A stretch of DNA of 6,081 nt from Candidatus Hodarchaeota archaeon (GCA_016840285.1 JAEOSR010000169.1:1-6081), one strand, 5' to 3'; shown: positions 1 to 5,199, counted from the stretch's first letter. Notes: generated by a model not told the origin, from the letters alone. A program made the numbers and translations.

Positions 1-182
1 ACTTGTGGTAAAAAGAAAACAACCAAAATATCCAGAAATATTAGAGTTACAAGAACCAAGAAATAGATTACTTTTAGAGTTCTATTTATTTTAGTATTAA
101 TGAACAGTTTATTCAAATGAACCACCTTCAATCGTTTTGAAAGATTGATGGGAGTCCTGATTTTTGTTCTCGCTTTAAAGTT
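1..182 (-). CDS. Possible N-terminal fragment of a membrane protein, cut by the window edge
   Basis: The minus strand is open from a TAA at 183-185 to the left edge, about 60 codons. The reading starts with a basic, polar stretch (K, R and N rich). It then has one strongly hydrophobic run of about 20 residues (VIYFLVLVTLIFLDILVVFF, plus 77 to 10 or so), which fits a signal anchor or first membrane helix. There is no ATG. TTG codons at 131-129 and 116-114 are the only plausible starts, and a weak TATA-like CTTTAAAG lies at 173-180. Hydrophobic runs arise easily by chance in AT-rich DNA. A competing plus-strand reading (frame of 2-94) is also open and ends at 94, so the coding strand is not settled. 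No family is recognised. Confidence 0.25.
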
Positions 183-336
183 TTAGATCCTTCCAAAAAT
201 AGAAGGATCTTAGTTTGGCTAAATAATAAAGGAATACCCATAGAAAATTCCATATCATTATTTCATGAATTTAACCTGGACAGTCACAACTAAATTAATC
301 ACATTATCCAAACAAAAAAAAATTAACCTTAATATC
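183..336. other. Stretch with no supported gene
   Basis: Nothing here can be supported as a gene. One plus-strand frame is open from 141 to a TAA at 291-293 but has no start and is preceded by an in-frame TGA at 138-140. A perfect 9-base-pair hairpin sits at 185-210. Positions 294-336 are AT-rich spacer beyond the end of the decayed minus-strand regulator. Together with the left-edge open run and the broken regulator, this makes 1-993 a stretch with no intact gene. Confidence 0.5.
185..210. repeat. Perfect 9-bp inverted repeat (hairpin)
   Basis: AGATCCTTC at 185-193 and its exact reverse complement GAAGGATCT at 202-210 flank an 8-base loop. Neither side is followed by a convincing T tract, so it is not a classical terminator in either direction. 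A weaker 6-bp inverted repeat (TCAATC/GATTGA, 128-148) lies just upstream. Function unknown. Confidence 0.45.
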
Positions 337-888
337 CTACAATATTGACATATTAATACTTTGTTGATTATTTCTTTCATTCAGATGGGCTATTGTAATA
401 TTAAGCGCATTTTTGAGATTCATAAGGAAAATAAATCCCTTCTCTGTTACTTTGAAGTTCTTCAAACGAGTATCTAACATAACAACGTCTGACAAATATG
501 TTTCTAGGTAATTTAGGGTTACTAATTTTTTGATTTCTCTAGAAAGGGTCGAGGGAGGGATATTAAGACTTTTAGAGATTTTAATTGGGTTTGTTTCAGT
601 GAGATCCTGATAAGTGATTTCAATTAAAGTAAATATGGTGTTATTTCTAATTTTTGTCTAAAATTCTTGTTTAATCTCCGATGGGAAAAAATCTAACATT
701 GTCCTCGGTGTGGAAGAATTAGTAAGAAGATTAATATTTTGAAATGTTAAAGTGGTGGTATTTTGTATGTTTTCTAATCCAATAGCAATTTTATTTCGAA
801 TAAGTTTCAGGAATTCAACTTCAGTTGAAGGAAATAGGGTATTAGTATTACTATTATATTGAAGAATAGGACATGGTATAAAGAAGAA
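337..888 (-). pseudogene. Decayed MarR-like winged-helix transcriptional regulator
   Basis: Read on the minus strand, this is one continuous frame from 888 to a TAG at 337-339, interrupted once by an in-frame TAG at 658-660. The 106 codons after the amber read as a winged-helix DNA-binding domain. They hold a helix-turn-helix (PIKISKSLNIPPSTLSREIK), a short wing, then KVTEKGFIFL, the T-E-K-G signature at the end of the wing in MarR-type regulators. The 76 codons before the amber (…EVEFLKLIRNKIAIGLENIQ…) look like an N-terminal helical region. No start exists in this frame. An ATG at 874-872 is one base out of frame, and a shift in the repetitive TAATAGTAATACTAATAC segment would join the two. 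A TATA-like CTATATAAG lies upstream, around 928-936 on this strand. With two lesions I call it a pseudogene. Sequencing error or amber readthrough are alternatives. Confidence 0.6.
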
Positions 889-926
889 TTATTAAAGAAA
901 TTCCAATGAAAGAATTAAAAGCATCC

Positions 927-936
927 TTATATAGAC
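927..936. promoter_or_regulatory. TATA-like element of a divergent promoter
   Basis: CTTATATAG on the plus strand reads CTATATAAG on the minus strand. It lies about 55-60 bases upstream of the out-of-frame ATG at 874 of the decayed regulator, so it may be that gene's old promoter. It could also serve the plus strand. The call rests on sequence shape and position only. Confidence 0.35.
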
Positions 937-956
937 AAAGACATTTGAGATAAAGT

Positions 957-966
957 TTTATATATC
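957..966 (+). promoter_or_regulatory. Archaeal-type TATA box for the DUF433 gene
   Basis: TTTTATATAT is centred near 961, preceded by a purine-rich segment (GATAAAG) that could act as a BRE. Transcription would begin near 987, leaving a leader of only about 6-8 bases before the ATG at 994. This supports 994 as the start rather than the internal ATG at 1018. Confidence 0.5.
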
Positions 967-993
967 TGGACACATCGTAAAAAGCTGAGAATT

Positions 994-1236
994 ATGGGTA
1001 TCGAAGAAATTGAATTAATGGATCGTATAGTTGTTCATCCAAACATTTGTCATGGTAAGCCAAGGATTAGAGGCACAAGAATATTTATTTCAATTATTTT
1101 AGATTGGCTTGCAGAGGATGCATCATTTGAGGAAATAATCAATGCCTATCCTAGCATAACTGTCGAAGATATCAAAGCTGTGTTAAAATATTCAAGAATG
1201 CTTATTGAGAATCAGAAAATAACAGGATTCGCATAA
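994..1236 (+). CDS. DUF433 family antitoxin-like protein
   Basis: This is an 80-residue protein of the DUF433 (PF04255) family. Residues 10-35 carry the family hallmark: D-R-I-V-V-x-P-x-I-C-H-G-K-P-x-I-R-G-T-R. A helical second half follows (about 36-66) with the usual SFEEIINAYPSITVEDIKAVLKY pattern. Members are small helix-turn-helix-like proteins, usually annotated as VapB-type antitoxins and often encoded next to a DUF5615 PIN-like toxin. That role is family knowledge, not shown here. No DUF5615 gene follows. Three bases after the stop, the end of a broken opposite-strand gene begins. The ATG at 994 fits the TATA box at 957-966. Length is normal for the family. It is either an orphan antitoxin or a stand-alone regulator, which the sequence cannot decide. 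Confidence 0.88.
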   Translation: MGIEEIELMDRIVVHPNICHGKPRIRGTRIFISIILDWLAEDASFEEIINAYPSITVEDIKAVLKYSRMLIENQKITGFA

Positions 1237-1239
1237 TAA

Positions 1240-1426
1240 TTAAGGTAGCAGATAACATGCGATTCCTTTTTCGTATTGCATTTCATGAAATTCTACTTCA
1301 CCGTATAATCTGTCTTTTTCACGTACTAAACGGTAGATAGACTCATTGTATGACGTATCCTTTTTTTTCTACCCCATTCGACTATTTCTAGTGCTTCGCC
1401 ACTCAATATTCAAACTCAATTTTCAT
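1240..1426 (-). pseudogene. Broken small gene of unknown family, two apparent frameshifts
   Basis: Read from the ATG at 1426-1424 (preceded by AGGAAGAA), the minus strand gives MKIEFEY and then a TGA. Skipping to the neighbouring frame continues SGEALEIVEWGRKK up to a run of eight A (plus T8 at 1361-1368). One base of slip there opens the last 40 codons, which include ESIYRLVREKDRLYGEVEFH and a TAA at 1242-1240. Each break is explained by one missing base. The restored product would be about 63 residues: a beta-like start, then a charged helical end. Its size and surroundings (DUF433 convergent at 3 bases, RelBE-like pair 200 bases away) fit an antitoxin-like protein, but I do not recognise the family. 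A nine-A run would restore the second frame, so homopolymer sequencing error is a real alternative. Confidence 0.5.
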
Positions 1427-1591
1427 TTCTTCCTAATTGTTACCCTCTTTCAGGTAAGGAAGCCGAGAATGAAATAAGGATAGCAAGACCCCAACAAGAT
1501 GAATAAACTATTGTCTAGTGTAGAAGGTAAACTTAATTCTTATCAATTTAGAATCAATAACTTTCCCCTAGAATTTATGTAAGAAAAGAAA

Positions 1592-1601
1592 AGTTTAAAT
1601 T
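1592..1601 (+). promoter_or_regulatory. TATA-like element for the toxin-antitoxin operon
   Basis: AGTTTAAATT is centred near 1597. Transcription would start near 1623-1625, just before the antitoxin start. The operon would therefore be nearly leaderless, and the first ATG downstream is at 1633. Confidence 0.4.
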
Positions 1602-1632
1602 TTAGTGTTGAACTATTTTTCACTTGAAAAAC

Positions 1633-1824
1633 ATGTCAGAACCATCACCTAAATTTATCATCGATAAGAATGGGAAAAAGGTTTCCGTAATTCTCACAAT
1701 AGAGGAGTATAATGAGCTACTAGAAGATATCCACGATCTCAAGGTAGTTATGGAACGTAGAGAGGAGGAAACAATGAGCATCGATAATTTGAAGGATAGT
1801 TTAAAAAGGGATGGAACCATTTAA
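1633..1824 (+). CDS. Phd/YefM- or RelB-like antitoxin
   Basis: This is a 63-residue protein, the first gene of a two-gene toxin-antitoxin pair. Residues 7-35 (FIIDKNGKKVSVILTIEEYNE…) match the N-terminal DNA-binding and dimer region of Phd/YefM-like antitoxins: a strand, a G-K-K-V-x-V-x-L turn, then an EEY helix. Residues 36-63 are a charged helix (DLKVVMERREEE…) that would bind and neutralise the toxin. The last 14 bases overlap the toxin gene, typical of co-translated pairs. Such antitoxins usually repress their own operon. I chose the ATG at 1633. A TTG at 1624 would add three residues and coincides with the predicted transcription start, so it cannot be excluded. Assignment to RelB rather than Phd is uncertain because this part of the family is very divergent. 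Confidence 0.82.
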   Translation: MSEPSPKFIIDKNGKKVSVILTIEEYNELLEDIHDLKVVMERREEETMSIDNLKDSLKRDGTI

Positions 1825-2077
1825 GATCCAATTCAAGCGATCAGCTCAAAAAGACCTGAAAAAACTGGAAAAAATTCTGATACAACGTATTTTAAATAGT
1901 ATAGAATTGCTTTCAGACGATCCTACACCCAGAAATAGTAAAAAACTGAAGGGAGTTGAGAATATTTATCGTATTCGGGTGGGGAAATATAGAATTGTTT
2001 ATGAAATCAGTCAAAATCGAAATGTGATTATAATCTATTATATTCGTCATAGAGATGACGTTTATCGTAATATCTAA
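1811..2077 (+). CDS. RelE/ParE-family toxin
   Basis: This is an 88-residue protein of the RelE/ParE superfamily. It has the expected order: a strand (FKIQFKRSAQKDL, 4-16), two helices (17-36), then the beta sheet with Y-R-I-R-V-G-K-Y-R-I-V-Y at 53-64 and I-Y-Y-I-R-H-R-D-D-V-Y at 75-85. In RelE-type ribosome-dependent mRNA endonucleases, basic residues of these strands and a C-terminal tyrosine act in cleavage. R61, R79/R81 and Y85 are the likely equivalents here, with H80 nearby. These look intact, so I expect an active mRNA interferase rather than a gyrase-poisoning ParE, though the sequence does not prove that. The ATG overlaps the antitoxin's end and has AAAGGG just before it. Length is typical. 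Expression presumably depends on the antitoxin promoter. Confidence 0.88.
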   Translation: MEPFKIQFKRSAQKDLKKLEKILIQRILNSIELLSDDPTPRNSKKLKGVENIYRIRVGKYRIVYEISQNRNVIIIYYIRHRDDVYRNI

Positions 2078-2219
2078 TCATGACTGTTATTTTAAGGAAT
2101 AAATTTTCCAAACAGTTAGGTCGTAAAAGGCTGGATTAACACCAATTCCTGCATCACTATCGTAAAAGCACGCAATATAAAATATAAGTCGGAATGTGGC
2201 CCCTCTAAAAGATTAGTTC

Positions 2220-2546
2220 TCATCCTGGCCACTCTATATGTATAATAAAGGACTTAGCAGTTGCTCGGTAATATTTAAGAACAATTCCATATTTATTTTT
2301 CACTTTTTGGGAAATGAAAGCTAATTCCTTTGAAACAAGGTCATCTAGATGTCTTTTTATTGTTCCTGGGTTCATTTTTGTTTGATGTTTTAATTCCATT
2401 ATGTTTAATTCGTTTTCACGGAGTAAATTGAGTATTATCTGTTTTTTCTCATGGAATAAAACTGGAATTACGGTCGGATCATTTATAGTCTTTTTTTCTG
2501 GGATACTAACTTCGGTATCTAATTTCTGAGTCTTGTTATAGACCAT
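2220..2546 (-). CDS. Winged-helix transcriptional regulator, paralogue 1
   Basis: This is a 108-residue DNA-binding protein. A polar tail (1-22) is followed by DPTVIPVLFHEKKQIILNLL (23-42), which resembles the first helix of ArsR-like winged-helix domains. Next come the helix-turn-helix (MELKHQTKMNPGTIKRHLDDL, 50-70) and a wing with KYGIVLKYYRATAK (85-98). NPGTIKRHL should be in the recognition helix. No metal-binding cysteines or ligand domain are visible, so what it senses is unknown. It starts 20 bases after the membrane protein's stop on the same strand, with AGGAT before the ATG, so the two are probably one transcript. It aligns without gaps to the regulator at 4520-4867, about 53 identities over 88 residues. 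The inverted repeats between 3436 and 3518, upstream of its operon, are the obvious candidate operators, which would make it self-regulating. Confidence 0.85.
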   Translation of the reverse strand: MVYNKTQKLDTEVSIPEKKTINDPTVIPVLFHEKKQIILNLLRENELNIMELKHQTKMNPGTIKRHLDDLVSKELAFISQKVKNKYGIVLKYYRATAKSFIIHIEWPG

Positions 2547-2566
2547 TCTAATATGATCCTACACTA

Positions 2567-3415
2567 TTATTGGACAGGTTTTACGTTCAATGATTCCTGA
2601 TTCATCATTGTTGTATTATAGATACGGGTGGAGATTAGACTAAGAATCGGTATTCCAATTATTGCGTGTGCAAAAGAAACGACAAAAAAAACCAAATTAA
2701 ACATTAAAAATGTATTTTCATTAGAAACCAGTAATAATCTACTTATATCAACAAGGAACATAGCTCCTCTAAAAATTAAATAGTAAAAAGCGATAGAGAG
2801 AAAGATTCTTCTAAAATGTCTCCGTAATATCTGAAAATTTTCCTTTATTGATTGACTGACTTTTTTAACTACGATCATACTTGGAAGTATTTCAATGAGT
2901 AAAACATAAGTCAAAAAATCAAATAAATAAACAAAGACTTTGATAGGTAGTAAGAACGAACGATAATCCTCATTTGTATTGATGAATCGAAGAATAAAAA
3001 ATAATCCAATGAGCTGGTCGATAAAGATAATTAGGAAAAAAGGAATTGAAAACAAACTAAAGAAAAACCAGAATTTTTTAAAATATACAATCGATCTCTT
3101 AAACTCTGTAAACAATTCCCCAGATGTCATAATATCATGTGTTAACCCAAAAATGGTTCTTGCATACGCAAGAAGAAGGAATAAAACACAACAAAAAATG
3201 ACCAGAATAATAGGTCCAATTACCAATCTAGCGAGTTCATTGAGTTGATAGTCACCTTCGTCTATATTTAGTACAACAAAGATAGTACCAAATACTAAAA
3301 AGAAAATTCCTATAAAAAACACTACACATGTGTTAATATATTCCTTTTTATAGTCAAAATAGAGTTTAAACGCAATTTTTAGATCAATCAGAGATTCATC
3401 TAACATAATTATCAT
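2567..3415 (-). CDS. Six-helix membrane protein of unknown function
   Basis: This is a 282-residue polytopic membrane protein. Six hydrophobic segments are visible, at about 28-51, 64-88, 116-144, 158-183, 204-230 and 236-262. The cytoplasmic-looking loops are charged (FDYKKEY 20-26; EFKRSIVYFKKF 104-115; SIKENFQILRRHFRR 189-203). The pattern of paired helices with an amphipathic, basic segment before each pair resembles loosely defined membrane families such as DUF4013/YciC-like proteins. I cannot name one with confidence, and no catalytic motif is seen. The ATG at 3415 is followed by a second at 3406, and either could be used. A TATA-like AGTATACT at 3451-3458 lies in the right place for the first. 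It is divergent from the CPBP protease and co-directional with the regulator 20 bases downstream, which suggests shared regulation. Confidence 0.8.
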   Translation of the reverse strand: MIIMLDESLIDLKIAFKLYFDYKKEYINTCVVFFIGIFFLVFGTIFVVLNIDEGDYQLNELARLVIGPIILVIFCCVLFLLLAYARTIFGLTHDIMTSGELFTEFKRSIVYFKKFWFFFSLFSIPFFLIIFIDQLIGLFFILRFINTNEDYRSFLLPIKVFVYLFDFLTYVLLIEILPSMIVVKKVSQSIKENFQILRRHFRRIFLSIAFYYLIFRGAMFLVDISRLLLVSNENTFLMFNLVFFVVSFAHAIIGIPILSLISTRIYNTTMMNQESLNVKPVQ

Positions 3416-3435
3416 CTTTTTTCATCTAATGAATG

Positions 3436-3449
3436 TTTCCATGTGGAAA
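3436..3449. promoter_or_regulatory. Palindrome TTTCCA-TG-TGGAAA, possible operator
   Basis: The two 6-base arms are perfect reverse complements around a 2-base centre. The site lies between the putative minus-strand TATA element (3451-3458) and the start of the membrane protein at 3415, so a bound protein would block that promoter. It differs in sequence from the two ATTTTGC/GCAAAAT repeats, so a second regulator may be involved. Confidence 0.4.
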
Positions 3450-3450
3450 A

Positions 3451-3458
3451 AGTATACT
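3451..3458 (-). promoter_or_regulatory. TATA-like element for the membrane protein/regulator operon
   Basis: AGTATACT is a self-complementary 8-mer about 36-43 bases upstream of the ATG at 3415 on the minus strand. Transcription would begin near 3429, leaving a leader of about 14 bases. The assignment is positional. Confidence 0.35.
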
Positions 3459-3465
3459 AAAAAGT

Positions 3466-3486
3466 ATTTTGCATAAATAGCAAAAT
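3466..3486. promoter_or_regulatory. Inverted repeat operator candidate, copy 1
   Basis: ATTTTGC at 3466-3472 and GCAAAAT at 3480-3486 are perfect 7-base arms with a 7-base spacer. It is the copy nearer the minus-strand promoter, just upstream of that TATA element. Its centre (3476) is 31 bases from the centre of copy 2, about three helical turns, so dimers would sit on the same DNA face. Confidence 0.6.
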
Positions 3487-3495
3487 TAATAAATG

Positions 3496-3518
3496 TATTT
3501 TGCAATATATGCAAAATA
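3496..3518. promoter_or_regulatory. Inverted repeat operator candidate, copy 2
   Basis: TATTTTGCA at 3496-3504 and TGCAAAATA at 3510-3518 are perfect 9-base arms around ATATA. The central 7-base arms and spacing equal those of copy 1, so this is the better-conserved version of the same site. It abuts or covers the protease promoter (TATATA inside the site, or TTATTAAA at 3520-3527), where binding would repress. Confidence 0.62.
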
Positions 3519-3579
3519 GTTATTAAACGATGGTTGAATGATTAAGTACGAAAATAAAGGTATTTTAGGAGATGTGAAG

Positions 3580-4362
3580 ATGATCTATGAATATGAAAAA
3601 AATAAAACAACCCAACAAGATCTTAGTGAGCTTAATGCCACAAAACTTCTAAGTTTTACTATTATTTTGGGGTCTGTTATTTATATTGTATCTCAGATAT
3701 TTGGAGTGTTTTTAACGAATGAGGAATTTGGCCCAATCATTGGAGGTGGTAACAGTTCAAAATTACTCATTACTGATCTCTTGTTTCTTTTTCTCTCATT
3801 AGGTGGAATTGTAGCTCTAACAAGAGGTAGAATTACTCAACCAAGATATGGACTAAATAAATCCAGCATAGAAATTAATTGGGGATCTATAATAGGAATC
3901 GGATTACTTATTGGCTCAATTGCCACCATCATCATCATTGTTACAGGTGCAAGTGGCAATCCAAATGTGTCAGGTTTAAATATCAGTCAAAAAATAATTC
4001 TTCTATGGTTTTTATCAAGCATTTCAGAAGAAGTTTTCATCAGAGGATTGTTACAAGGATATTTGAATCCTCTAAAAGATTTCAACATCATACTCGGTAA
4101 GTATAATGTTTCGTATCCTGTTACATTCAGTGCATTCTTTTTTGCTATAATACATCTGCCATTGATTTTTTTTGGAGCAGACTTTATAACAGTCATTGTT
4201 ATTTTTGGTATGACATTTACTTTGGGTTTTATTGCTGCGACTTTAAGGGAAAAATCTCTAAGTCTTTTATCACCAATTATCATACATATAACAACAAATA
4301 TAGGTGGAACTTTGCTTGGGCCAATAGTGTACGCAATTTTGACAGGAACTTTCGGGATGTGA
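3580..4362 (+). CDS. CPBP-family intramembrane metalloprotease
   Basis: This is a 260-residue membrane protein with about seven hydrophobic segments and the three motif sets of the CPBP/Abi family (PF02517). These are E150-E151-x3-R155 in SEEVFIRGLLQG, F188-x3-H192 in FAIIH, and H236-x3-N240 in IIIHITTN. In the family, these Glu, His and Asn residues form the active site of a glutamic-type or metal-dependent intramembrane protease related to Rce1 and to bacteriocin self-immunity proteins. All are present, so activity is expected. The substrate is unknown. I chose the ATG at 3580 because AGGAG at 3567-3571 lies eight bases before it. An upstream in-frame ATG at 3538 would add 14 residues and could be used if transcription starts near 3535. 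The promoter overlaps two inverted repeats shared with the divergent membrane-protein operon, so both are probably controlled together. Confidence 0.85.
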   Translation: MIYEYEKNKTTQQDLSELNATKLLSFTIILGSVIYIVSQIFGVFLTNEEFGPIIGGGNSSKLLITDLLFLFLSLGGIVALTRGRITQPRYGLNKSSIEINWGSIIGIGLLIGSIATIIIIVTGASGNPNVSGLNISQKIILLWFLSSISEEVFIRGLLQGYLNPLKDFNIILGKYNVSYPVTFSAFFFAIIHLPLIFFGADFITVIVIFGMTFTLGFIAATLREKSLSLLSPIIIHITTNIGGTLLGPIVYAILTGTFGM

Positions 4363-4458
4363 GATAAACACAACCGCAATTAATTACACGCTTAGGATTA
4401 AACATCTCCATCAAACATTCTGTCACGTCCAATATGAAAGAAGACAAAATCATTAAAA

Positions 4459-4495
4459 AAATCTCTTCTTTCTTTTTTTTTAGTTCTTTCTTTTT
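4459..4495 (+). terminator. Pyrimidine/T-rich tract, probable archaeal terminator
   Basis: A long T and C run (AATCTCTTCTTTC, then T8, then AGTTCTTTCTTTTT) lies about 100 bases after the protease stop and immediately before the next promoter. Archaeal RNA polymerase terminates on such T-rich tracts without needing a hairpin. The end of the tract overlaps the next TATA region. Confidence 0.4.
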
Positions 4496-4501
4496 AATAT
4501 A
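4491..4501 (+). promoter_or_regulatory. TATA box of the second winged-helix gene
   Basis: TTTTTAATATA is centred near 4497. Transcription would start near 4520-4523, essentially on the ATG at 4520, which predicts a leaderless mRNA. It also argues against the TTG at 4508 as start, since that would lie upstream of the transcript. Confidence 0.5.
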
Positions 4502-4519
4502 GATTTCTTGGTTGCAATA

Positions 4520-4867
4520 ATGACAGATCACGATAGTCCTCATGAGTTGAAACCCTCCCAAATAGGTGAGGTAAAGACTATCCATGATCCTACTGTTGTT
4601 CCAGTTCTTTTTCATGAAAAAAAGCAAAAATTACTCACCTTACTGATAAAAAACGACCATACAATTATGGAGCTGAAAAAGAAAACTGGAATCAATCCAG
4701 GTACAATTAAAAGACATCTAGAAGGTCTAGTTGAGAAAGAATTGGTATTTCAGTCATTCACAATTAGAAATGAATACGGATTTATATTGAAGTATTATAG
4801 AGCAGTTGCCAAACATTTTCATGTTATTCTAGACTTTCCCCCTAAGAATGCAAAGGAATTACACTAA
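4520..4867 (+). CDS. Winged-helix transcriptional regulator, paralogue 2
   Basis: This is a 115-residue ArsR-like winged-helix protein. It matches the regulator at 2220-2546 residue for residue with no gaps. Shared features are DPTVVPVLFHEKKQ (23-36), the helix-turn-helix MELKKKTGINPGTIKRHLEGL (50-70) and the wing EYGFILKYYRAVAK (85-98). About 53 of 88 residues are identical, and the putative recognition segment NPGTIKRHL is identical. The two may therefore read the same DNA site. The chosen ATG gives both proteins the same N-terminal length and agrees with the TATA box; the TTG at 4508 would add four residues. No cysteine cluster or effector domain is visible. The C-terminus is seven residues longer than in the paralogue. 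The following gene overlaps its last 20 bases, so they are likely co-translated. Confidence 0.85.
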   Translation: MTDHDSPHELKPSQIGEVKTIHDPTVVPVLFHEKKQKLLTLLIKNDHTIMELKKKTGINPGTIKRHLEGLVEKELVFQSFTIRNEYGFILKYYRAVAKHFHVILDFPPKNAKELH

Positions 4868-5042
4868 ACCTGTGAAATACCTGTTTCTTCTTCACGCTAG
4901 GGAGGAGTTTGTTGACCAAAAACCCTCAACGAGTGATATTATCGAATTAACTCAAATTGACGATTTAATTGAACGAATGGTTCACAAAAAGGTATATACT
5001 GACCATTCAGAGATCCTCCAATATGTGAGGCTAAAACAGTGA
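4848..5042 (+). CDS. Small hypothetical protein overlapping the regulator gene
   Basis: This is a 64-residue soluble, charged protein (YLFLLHAREEFVDQ at 11-24; a predicted helical stretch at 30-60 with DDLIERMVHKKVY). I recognise no family. The ATG at 4848 lies inside the end of the winged-helix gene, a 20-base overlap in another frame. A GTG at 4872 would start it just after that gene's stop at 4867. There is no separate TATA box, so expression would come from the regulator's promoter. The overlap and balanced amino-acid composition suggest it is real and may be a partner of the regulator. It could also be a chance open frame, and the regulator's paralogue at 2220-2546 has no such companion downstream. 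Confidence 0.5.
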   Translation: MQRNYTKPVKYLFLLHAREEFVDQKPSTSDIIELTQIDDLIERMVHKKVYTDHSEILQYVRLKQ

Positions 5043-5073
5043 TAGAAGATTTAAAGAAGTAATAGGGGGAGAA

Positions 5074-5148
5074 ATGACTGATTTAGAGCTCTTATTTGGA
5101 TTAAATTTGCACATCTGTCGTAAAAGATTTGCACACCAATTATTATAA
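5074..5148 (+). CDS. Possible 24-residue small ORF ahead of nudC
   Basis: An ATG at 5074 is preceded by GGGGGA (5065-5070), a good ribosome-binding sequence for this window, and opens a 24-codon frame (MTDLELLFGLNLHICRKRFA…) ending at TAA 5146-5148. It lies between the 64-residue gene and nudC. It could be a third small gene of the upstream operon or a chance ORF. Against it, it overlaps the direct repeats and TATA box that seem to belong to the nudC promoter. Confidence 0.22.
   Translation: MTDLELLFGLNLHICRKRFAHQLL
5105..5135 (+). promoter_or_regulatory. Direct repeat ATTTGCACA x2 upstream of the nudC promoter
   Basis: ATTTGCACA occurs exactly at 5105-5113 and again at 5127-5135, a 22-base period or about two helical turns. 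The second copy ends five bases before the TATA element at 5141. Position and phasing suggest a binding site for an activator or repressor of the downstream gene. Confidence 0.4.
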
Positions 5149-5150
5149 AA
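5141..5150 (+). promoter_or_regulatory. TATA box of nudC
   Basis: TATTATAAAA is centred near 5146, and transcription would begin near 5171-5173. This leaves a leader of about 28 bases before the ATG at 5200, including AAAGGG at 5188-5193. If the transcript starts exactly at 5173, a leaderless GTG start there is possible. Confidence 0.45.
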
Positions 5151-5199
5151 AAGGATTAACTGAAAGAAAGATGTGGATAAACATAGTAAAGGGTTAAAT

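Noticed and set aside
2..94. Plus-strand frame open from the window edge to TAG at 92-94 (possible C-terminal fragment of an upstream gene)
   Set aside because: Only 30 codons with no recognisable family feature, and the minus-strand reading of the same bases shows a better protein-like pattern. Kept only as an alternative.
141..293. Plus-strand open run of 50 codons ending at TAA 291-293
   Set aside because: It has no start codon and an in-frame TGA directly before it, and it matches no family I recognise. The perfect hairpin at 185-210 lies inside it and the opposite strand is also partly open.
1427..1600. Possible small gene or RNA in the spacer before the antitoxin
   Set aside because: Stops occur often in all frames, no cloverleaf or stable stem is evident and no start with a ribosome site is present.
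1620..1820. Minus-strand open frame opposite the antitoxin
   Set aside because: Serine- and leucine-rich shadow of the antitoxin gene, which has a clear family pattern and overlaps its toxin.
2121..2168. Repeated TCGTAAAAG (2121-2129, 2160-2168, also near 975 and 5118)
   Set aside because: Short, AT-rich and irregularly spaced. It does not form an array and is likely chance apart from the longer match noted near 2122 and 6034.
2979..3248. Plus-strand open frame opposite the six-helix membrane protein
   Set aside because: Antisense shadow. The minus-strand frame is longer and shows a regular membrane-helix pattern.
3879..4379. Alternative frames over the CPBP gene (3879-4100 plus; 3987-4379 minus)
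   Set aside because: Shadows of the protease gene, which has all family motifs in its own frame. The shadows have unbalanced, histidine- or isoleucine-rich composition.
4280..4627. Minus-strand open frame across the protease end and the second regulator start
   Set aside because: It overlaps two well-supported plus-strand genes and its lysine/glutamate run comes from the T-rich tract read backwards.
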